From DASQUK01 sp035641315 (GTDB lineage: Bacteria > Actinomycetota > Acidimicrobiia > Acidimicrobiales > VFJN01), in NCBI GenBank assembly GCA_035641315.1, contig DASQUK010000214.1, positions 1 through 64,000 on the forward strand: a DNA stretch of 64,000 nucleotides. Direction: 5' to 3'. Numbering within the stretch: the first letter of the stretch is position 1; each line of letters begins with the position of its first letter. The translations under genes were made by a program, and so were the position numbers. Of this stretch, positions 59,393-64,000 are shown piece after piece. The notes below the pieces were generated by a model, which did no database searches, was not told the origin of the DNA, and saw only the letters and a list, made by a program, of their open reading frames with translations.

Positions 59393-61090
59393 TCACACCT
59401 CGGTGATGGCGCCCCGGTCGGCGCCCGAGGCCAGGCGGGCGTACTTGGCGAGCACCCCCGAGGTGTAGCGGGGCTCGGGGAGCTTCCACTCGGCCCGGCG
59501 CCGGGCCAGCTCGGCGTCGTCGACCACCACGTCCAGGGACTTCGACGGCACGTCGATGACGATGCGGTCGCCGTCGGCGACCAGGGCGATGGGCCCCCCG
59601 TCCGTCGCCTCGGGCGCGACGTGGCCGACGCAGAAGCCGTGGGTGCCGCCGGAGAACCGGCCGTCCGTCACGAGCGCGCAGTCGCCGCCTCGCCCGGCGC
59701 CCTTCATGGCCCCGGTGACGGCCAGCATCTCCCGCATCCCGGGGCCGCCCGTGGGGCCCTCGTAGCGGATCACCAACACCGTGCCCGGCTCGATGGCGCC
59801 GGCGAGGATGGCCTCCATCGCCCGGTCCTCGCCGTCGAACACCCGGGCGGTCCCCTCGAACCGGTCGGCGTCGATGCCCGCCACCTTGACCACCGCCCCC
59901 TGCGGGGCCAGCGAACCCGTGAGCACGGCGATGCCGCCCACGGCGTGGATCGGGTCGGTGAGCGGGTGGATGACCGACCCGTCGGGGGCCGGCGGGTCGA
60001 GGGCCGCCAGGTTTTCGGCCACGGTCCGCCCCGTGACGGTGAGGCAATCGCCGTGCAGCAGCCCGGCCTCCAGCAGGTGGCGCATCACCACCGGGACCCC
60101 GCCCACCCGGTCGACGTCGGCCATGTGGTAGGCGCCGGCCGGCTTGGTGTCGGCGATGTGGGGAACCCGGCCGGCCACCCGGTTGAAATCGTCGAGCGCC
60201 AGCTCCACCCGGGCCTCGGCGGCGATCGCCAGCAGGTGCAGCACGGCGTTGGTGGAGCCGCCGAGCGCCATGACGACGGCGATGGCGTTCTCGAACGCCT
60301 CCTTGGTCAGGACCTGGCGGGGCCGGATCCCCGCCTCCAGGAGCCCCACGACCGCCTCGCCGGAGGCGTAGGCGAAGTCGTCACGGCGGCGGTCGACGGC
60401 CGGCGGCGACGCCGAGCCCGGCAGCGACATCCCCAGCGCCTCGGCCACCGACGCCATGGTGTTGGCCGTGAACATGCCGGCGCACGAGCCCTCCGTGGGG
60501 CAAGCGTTGCGCTCGATGGCGTCGAGCCCGGCGTCGTCCAGCGTGCCGGCGGCGTGCGCCCCCACCGCCTCGAACACGCTGACCACATCGAGCGCCCGGC
60601 CGCCCAGGTGTCCGGGCAGGATCGACCCGCCGTAGAGGAAGACGCTCGGCAGGTTCAGCCGGGCGGCGGCCATGAGCATGCCGGGCAACGACTTGTCGCA
60701 CCCGGCGAACGTCACCAGGGCGTCGAACCGCTCGGCGTGCACCATCGTCTCGATCGAGTCGGCGATCACCTCGCGGGACACGAGGGACGCCCGCATCCCC
60801 TCGTGGCCCATCGAGATGCCGTCGGACACGGCGATCGTCGTGAACTCGATCGGGTACGCGCCGGCGGCCCGCACACCGTCCTTCGAGCGCTTGGCCAGCC
60901 GGTCGAGCGGCAGGTTGCAGGGCGTGACCTCGTTCCACGACGAGCACACGGCGACCTGCGGCTTGTCCCAGTCGTCGTCGGTCATGCCGATGGCGCGCAG
61001 CATCGCCCGGGCGGGCGCCCGCTGAGCGCCCTCCGTGACCTCGCGTGAGCGGTGCTTGATGTCGACGGGGGACTCGGTGGGCTCGGGCAT
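59393..61090 (-). CDS. ilvD: Dihydroxy-acid dehydratase
   Basis: 565 residues. Fe-S cluster cysteines lie in VAVCSSWNEVTPCN, TFAGCDKSLPGML and RNACPTEGSCAGMFTANTM. The magnesium and substrate motifs GGSTNAVLHLLAIAAEA and TDGRFSGGTHGFCVGHVAPEA are present. It makes the 2-keto acids of Val, Leu and Ile. TACGCT 8 nt before the ATG at 61090 suggests a leaderless mRNA, and no leader peptide is seen here. Confidence 0.96.
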   Translation of the reverse strand: MPEPTESPVDIKHRSREVTEGAQRAPARAMLRAIGMTDDDWDKPQVAVCSSWNEVTPCNLPLDRLAKRSKDGVRAAGAYPIEFTTIAVSDGISMGHEGMRASLVSREVIADSIETMVHAERFDALVTFAGCDKSLPGMLMAAARLNLPSVFLYGGSILPGHLGGRALDVVSVFEAVGAHAAGTLDDAGLDAIERNACPTEGSCAGMFTANTMASVAEALGMSLPGSASPPAVDRRRDDFAYASGEAVVGLLEAGIRPRQVLTKEAFENAIAVVMALGGSTNAVLHLLAIAAEARVELALDDFNRVAGRVPHIADTKPAGAYHMADVDRVGGVPVVMRHLLEAGLLHGDCLTVTGRTVAENLAALDPPAPDGSVIHPLTDPIHAVGGIAVLTGSLAPQGAVVKVAGIDADRFEGTARVFDGEDRAMEAILAGAIEPGTVLVIRYEGPTGGPGMREMLAVTGAMKGAGRGGDCALVTDGRFSGGTHGFCVGHVAPEATDGGPIALVADGDRIVIDVPSKSLDVVVDDAELARRRAEWKLPEPRYTSGVLAKYARLASGADRGAITEV

Positions 61091-61107
61091 GGCGGTGAAG
61101 CGTAGAT

Positions 61108-62511
61108 CTACGGGGTGACCACGGCGGCCCGCATATCCGCGGCGCTCACGCCCCGGGTCCACTCGACGATGCGGATCGTCGCCCGGGTGAGCGGCACCAA
61201 GTGGTCGCGGTCGATCTTGTCGAGCGTGTCCATGGCGTCGAACAGGTAGAAGGGCGCGGTCAGGAAGTTCATCACCGGCACCCCCTCGGTGTGGTAGAGG
61301 GCGCCATCGGTGGGAGGCCGCTCGCCGAAGGCGTCGGGCGCCAGGATCATCGACCGCCCGAGCCCCTCGGTCTCCAGCGCCTCGGCCACCGCCCGCTCCA
61401 GCCGCGGGATCCGGCTGGTGAAGAACCAGCGGGGCACCGGCAGCCCGGTCGGCTCGACGCCGCCACCCTCGGCGGCGGTGAACTCGAGGGCGGCGTGCTC
61501 CAGGTGGACCTCGAGGACCACCTCCGCCAGCTCGGCGCGGTGCGCCTCGATGTAGCCGCCCAGCCCGGCGCCTCCCGACATGTGGCCGCCCTGCAGCAGG
61601 AACACGAGGCGGTGCGGCCGCCGCTCCGCGGGCTGCGCCGCCCAATACGTGGCCTGCGCCAGCACCAGCGAGATGCCGCTGGCATCCTCCACCGCCGATG
61701 CCCAGGGACCGTCGTGGTGGGAGCCGATCATCACCACCTCGTCGTCGGCGCCCGGCAGCTCGCCGACGACGTTGTGCGACTCCACGTCCCCGCGGTCGGA
61801 CGCGACCGTGAGCCGCACCCGGACCGGCCCTTCGGCCAGGCGGTCGCGCAGCCACGCCCCGTCCGTCCCGTTGACCCACACGCCCGGGAGGGGGCGGGCG
61901 ACCGCGTCGTAGGGGACGTAGTAGTCGGACGAATCGCCCGGGTAGTCGGTGAGCGTGCCAATGAACGCCGCCGCCCCCGCCTCGATCGACGGCTCCATCA
62001 CCGCCTGGATCTGGGCGCCGAACGGGAGGACGTGCGACGCCCTCGCCAGTGTGCCGCCCGGGTCGATGATGCGGCCCGTCGTGTCCGCAGGGGCGCTGCC
62101 GGATGTCGCCGGCAGGTCGGAGGGCATCGAGAGCAGGGGGACGTCGAACAGCGACGCCTTGCCGCGCCCGGCGCCGGGACGATCCTGGTCGTACGGCGCC
62201 AGCTCGACCTCCAGCCCGTCGACCGGAGCCGAGTACGGCACCGGGAAGCAGTCGACGCCGGTCGTCGTGCCGGCGGCGTCCACGACCTCGAGCGACCAGT
62301 CGGTTGGCTCCCAACGGCTGACGGTGATGGGCTCGAGCCGCACGTTCTCGAGGCCGATCTCCCGGAAGCGGTCGGCGATCCAGCCCTCCGCCCACCCGTT
62401 CGCCGGGTACCCGGGCCGGCGGACGCCCTGTTCGAAGACCTCGGCGATCCAGCCAAAGATCGTCGCCCCCGCCGGCACGTCACCCAGGTTCACGACGCCG
62501 TCTGCCGACAT
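61108..62511 (-). CDS. M28-like zinc peptidase family protein, atypical active site
   Basis: 467 residues from ATG 62511 with GAGGA close upstream. The architecture is M28 with an inserted PA domain (about residues 100-240). The metal-site segment MIGSHHDGPWASAVEDASGISLVLAQA keeps the His and bridging Asp. The place where M28 enzymes have the catalytic Glu-Glu reads FLLQGGHMSGGAGLGGYIEAH, and the later Asp segment reads VHLEHAALEF, so key ligands appear replaced. It may be a non-peptidase relative. No signal peptide is seen. It ends 18 bp before ilvD. Confidence 0.75.
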   Translation of the reverse strand: MSADGVVNLGDVPAGATIFGWIAEVFEQGVRRPGYPANGWAEGWIADRFREIGLENVRLEPITVSRWEPTDWSLEVVDAAGTTTGVDCFPVPYSAPVDGLEVELAPYDQDRPGAGRGKASLFDVPLLSMPSDLPATSGSAPADTTGRIIDPGGTLARASHVLPFGAQIQAVMEPSIEAGAAAFIGTLTDYPGDSSDYYVPYDAVARPLPGVWVNGTDGAWLRDRLAEGPVRVRLTVASDRGDVESHNVVGELPGADDEVVMIGSHHDGPWASAVEDASGISLVLAQATYWAAQPAERRPHRLVFLLQGGHMSGGAGLGGYIEAHRAELAEVVLEVHLEHAALEFTAAEGGGVEPTGLPVPRWFFTSRIPRLERAVAEALETEGLGRSMILAPDAFGERPPTDGALYHTEGVPVMNFLTAPFYLFDAMDTLDKIDRDHLVPLTRATIRIVEWTRGVSAADMRAAVVTP

Positions 62512-62551
62512 CTCGTCCTCCGAACGGTCCGGGGGGCCGGACCCTATTCGC

Positions 62552-63136
62552 TCAGGTTTGTTCGACTGGACCGTATTGCCTCGGGTGGACGCCGCCCTCA
62601 CGCTGGCGCTGGCGGTGGGCGGCCACGTTGGCCCGGGTGGCGCAGCGCTCGGAGCAGTAGCGGCGCGAGCGGTTGCGGGAGGTGTCGAGGAACACGCCGC
62701 GGCAGCGGGGATCGGCGCAGCGCCCGAACCGGTCGGGGCCGAGGTCGAGGAAGGCCATGGTCAGGCCCATCACCGCGCCCGTGGCGAACTCGGTGGCCAC
62801 CGGACCCGTGTTGTCGGCGATGTGGAGGTGCCAGTCGGCGTCGTCGTGGCCGGAGATGGTCGGCTGCGCGCGGTGGCGGTGCAACAGGCGATTGAGCCGC
62901 TCGACCATCTCGGCCGAGCGTTGCTCGCGGGCGGCGTCGAACACCGTCCGAAGCTCGGCGCGCAGCGCGGCGAGGGGCGCCAGGTCGTCCGGGGTGGCGC
63001 GGCTGGCCATCCACGGCCGCGTGTCGAGGAACCGGCGCAGCCCGTCGAGCGTCGCCAGGGGGTCGTTGGCGTCGAGGTCATCGGGCTCGGAGGACACGAG
63101 GTCGACCGCCATGTCGGCGTAACGAGCAAAATCCAC
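62552..63136 (-). CDS. CGNR zinc-finger regulator
   Basis: 194 residues from GTG 63136. The N-terminal ABATE-like region (residues 1-125) is followed by a CGNR zinc finger: RCADPRCRGVFLDTSRNRSRRYCSERCATRANVAAHR, with four spaced cysteines and the CATR motif in place of CGNR. These are DNA-binding proteins thought to respond to stress or small molecules. It is divergent from a MATE transporter, which may be its target. Confidence 0.88.
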   Translation of the reverse strand: MDFARYADMAVDLVSSEPDDLDANDPLATLDGLRRFLDTRPWMASRATPDDLAPLAALRAELRTVFDAAREQRSAEMVERLNRLLHRHRAQPTISGHDDADWHLHIADNTGPVATEFATGAVMGLTMAFLDLGPDRFGRCADPRCRGVFLDTSRNRSRRYCSERCATRANVAAHRQRQREGGVHPRQYGPVEQT

Positions 63137-63228
63137 TTGCGCCCCTTACGGGAGCGTGCGATTCTGTAGCAGGCAAAACACTACTACGTACCTTACAGCT
63201 AGCAGGCTCCAACCGTGGACATGCGCAG
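63137..63228. promoter_or_regulatory. Divergent control region of the CGNR regulator and MATE gene
   Basis: This 92-bp gap is markedly richer in A and T than its surroundings and contains CACTACTACGTACCTTACAG around 63180-63199. On the minus strand TACAGA near 63160-63165 could serve as a -10 box for the regulator. No operator can be named. Confidence 0.35.
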
Positions 63229-64000
63229 TTGAGCGACCCGCCCACTCCCCCAGCTCCGGCGGCTCCCCCGGCGACGAGGCGCCCGCGCCTCACGTGGCGG
63301 AGCACGCACGATCGCGAGATCGCCCGCTTGGCCGTGCCGGCGCTGGGGGCCCTCCTGGCCGAGCCTCTCTATATCCTCACGGACACCGCCATCGTCGGCC
63401 ACCTGGGCACGCCCCAGCTCGGCGGGCTGGCCGTGGCGTCCAGCCTGCTGCTGACCCTCCACAACCTGTTCATCTTCCTCGCCTACGGCACGACGGCGGC
63501 GGTCAGCCGCCTGCTGGGCGCAGGCGACGAGCGGGAGGCGGCCCACCAGGCCACCCAGTCGATGTGGCTGGCGCTGGCCATCGGCGGGACCGTCATGGCG
63601 GGCGGCCTGGCGCTGAGCGGCCCGCTGGTGGGCTGGATGGGCGCCGAGGGTGCCGTGCGCGCCAACGCCCTCGTCTACCTGCGGATCAGCCTCTTCGGTG
63701 TCCCCGCCATGCTCCTCGTGCTCGCCGGCACGGGCTACCTGCGCGGCCTGCAGGACACCCGCACGCCGCTGTTTATCGCCATCGGCACCGCCGCCGGCAA
63801 CCTCGCCCTCGAGGTGGTGCTCATCTACGGCTTCGGCCTAGGGATCGGCGCCTCGGCCCTCGCCACCGTGCTGGCGCAGGTCGGTGGCGCCGCCGTGTAC
63901 GTGCACCGGCTGGGCCGGGCGGCGCGCCGGCACGGGGCCGAGCTCGCGCCGCACCCCGCCAGCGTGGCGGCGCTGGCCCGGGTGGGCCGCGACCTGCTGA
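63229..64000 (+). CDS. MATE-family efflux protein, cut by window edge
   Basis: 257 residues are visible from a TTG at 63229, and the frame runs off the window. The sequence LAVPALGALLAEPLYILTDTAIVGHLGTPQLGGLAVASSLLLTLHNLFIFLAYGTTAAVSRLLGAG is typical of the DinF-like branch of the MATE/MOP superfamily, with about six membrane segments visible. MATE proteins export drugs or metabolites with sodium or proton gradients. No clear SD precedes the TTG, so the start is uncertain. Confidence 0.88.
   Translation, partial: MSDPPTPPAPAAPPATRRPRLTWRSTHDREIARLAVPALGALLAEPLYILTDTAIVGHLGTPQLGGLAVASSLLLTLHNLFIFLAYGTTAAVSRLLGAGDEREAAHQATQSMWLALAIGGTVMAGGLALSGPLVGWMGAEGAVRANALVYLRISLFGVPAMLLVLAGTGYLRGLQDTRTPLFIAIGTAAGNLALEVVLIYGFGLGIGASALATVLAQVGGAAVYVHRLGRAARRHGAELAPHPASVAALARVGRDLL

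Noticed and set aside
61066..61107. Leader peptide and attenuator for ilvD
   Set aside because: The gap to the upstream gene is too short and holds no branched-chain-rich frame or terminator hairpin.

Overview
The window is very GC-rich chromosomal DNA from an actinobacterium, most likely an Acidimicrobiia-type lineage. The evidence is the gene content (F420-linked enzymes, IclR-leuCD, a SigF-type partner switch, form I CO dehydrogenase), the frequent GTG/TTG starts, and the many genes whose -10 box lies only 6-10 nt before the start codon, which suggests leaderless mRNAs. Taxonomy is inferred from protein character, not from a marker gene.

Left end (1-6.3 kb): a compact signalling locus. 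It holds a histidine kinase and OmpR-type response regulator, two highly acidic envelope proteins, a polytopic membrane protein, an APH-fold kinase and a truncated ADP-ribosylglycohydrolase-like gene. Five upstream regions carry the same array: CTCA-type boxes repeated every 11 bp, followed at a fixed distance by an xAnnnT -10 hexamer. This looks like one self-contained regulon of the embedded two-component system and is the best candidate here for an undescribed system.

6.3-21.9 kb: murJ, an F420 ligase-like gene, a decayed conjugative relaxase fragment abutting tRNA-Gln(CUG), a YdcF-like protein, gltX, a PspA/TPM envelope-stress pair, then the leuB-ilvE-cimA operon with three genes behind it, greA and a beta-carbonic anhydrase. 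21.9-34.9 kb: a coxMSL form I CO dehydrogenase cluster with an XdhC-YHS protein and a divergent LysR regulator, then lipid/acyl-CoA genes and a giant LuxR-type ATPase regulator.

35-48 kb: IclR-leuCD, a SigF-like sigma factor with anti-sigma and STAS genes, leuA, a lysine-rich membrane-anchored protein, serA, an S9 peptidase and an aspartate aminotransferase. 48-64 kb: serC, two divergent F420-type LLM oxidoreductases, a ParA-like ATPase, an acyl-CoA ligase, a CPBP protease, the ilvBNC operon, a nucleotidyltransferase pair, ilvD, an M28-like peptidase, a CGNR regulator and the start of a MATE transporter.

Nearly the whole branched-chain amino-acid pathway (cimA, leuABCD, ilvBCDEN) is spread over the window. 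Three of its operons (leuB-ilvE-cimA, leuA, ilvBNC) begin with short leader peptides rich in different branched-chain residues, followed by a hairpin and an intrinsic terminator. Intergenic DNA is peppered with small palindromic repeats: a dispersed double hairpin, one copy of which lies in frame inside the S9 peptidase gene; a 46-bp palindrome; and a duplicated module that carries a ribosome-binding site and start codon.
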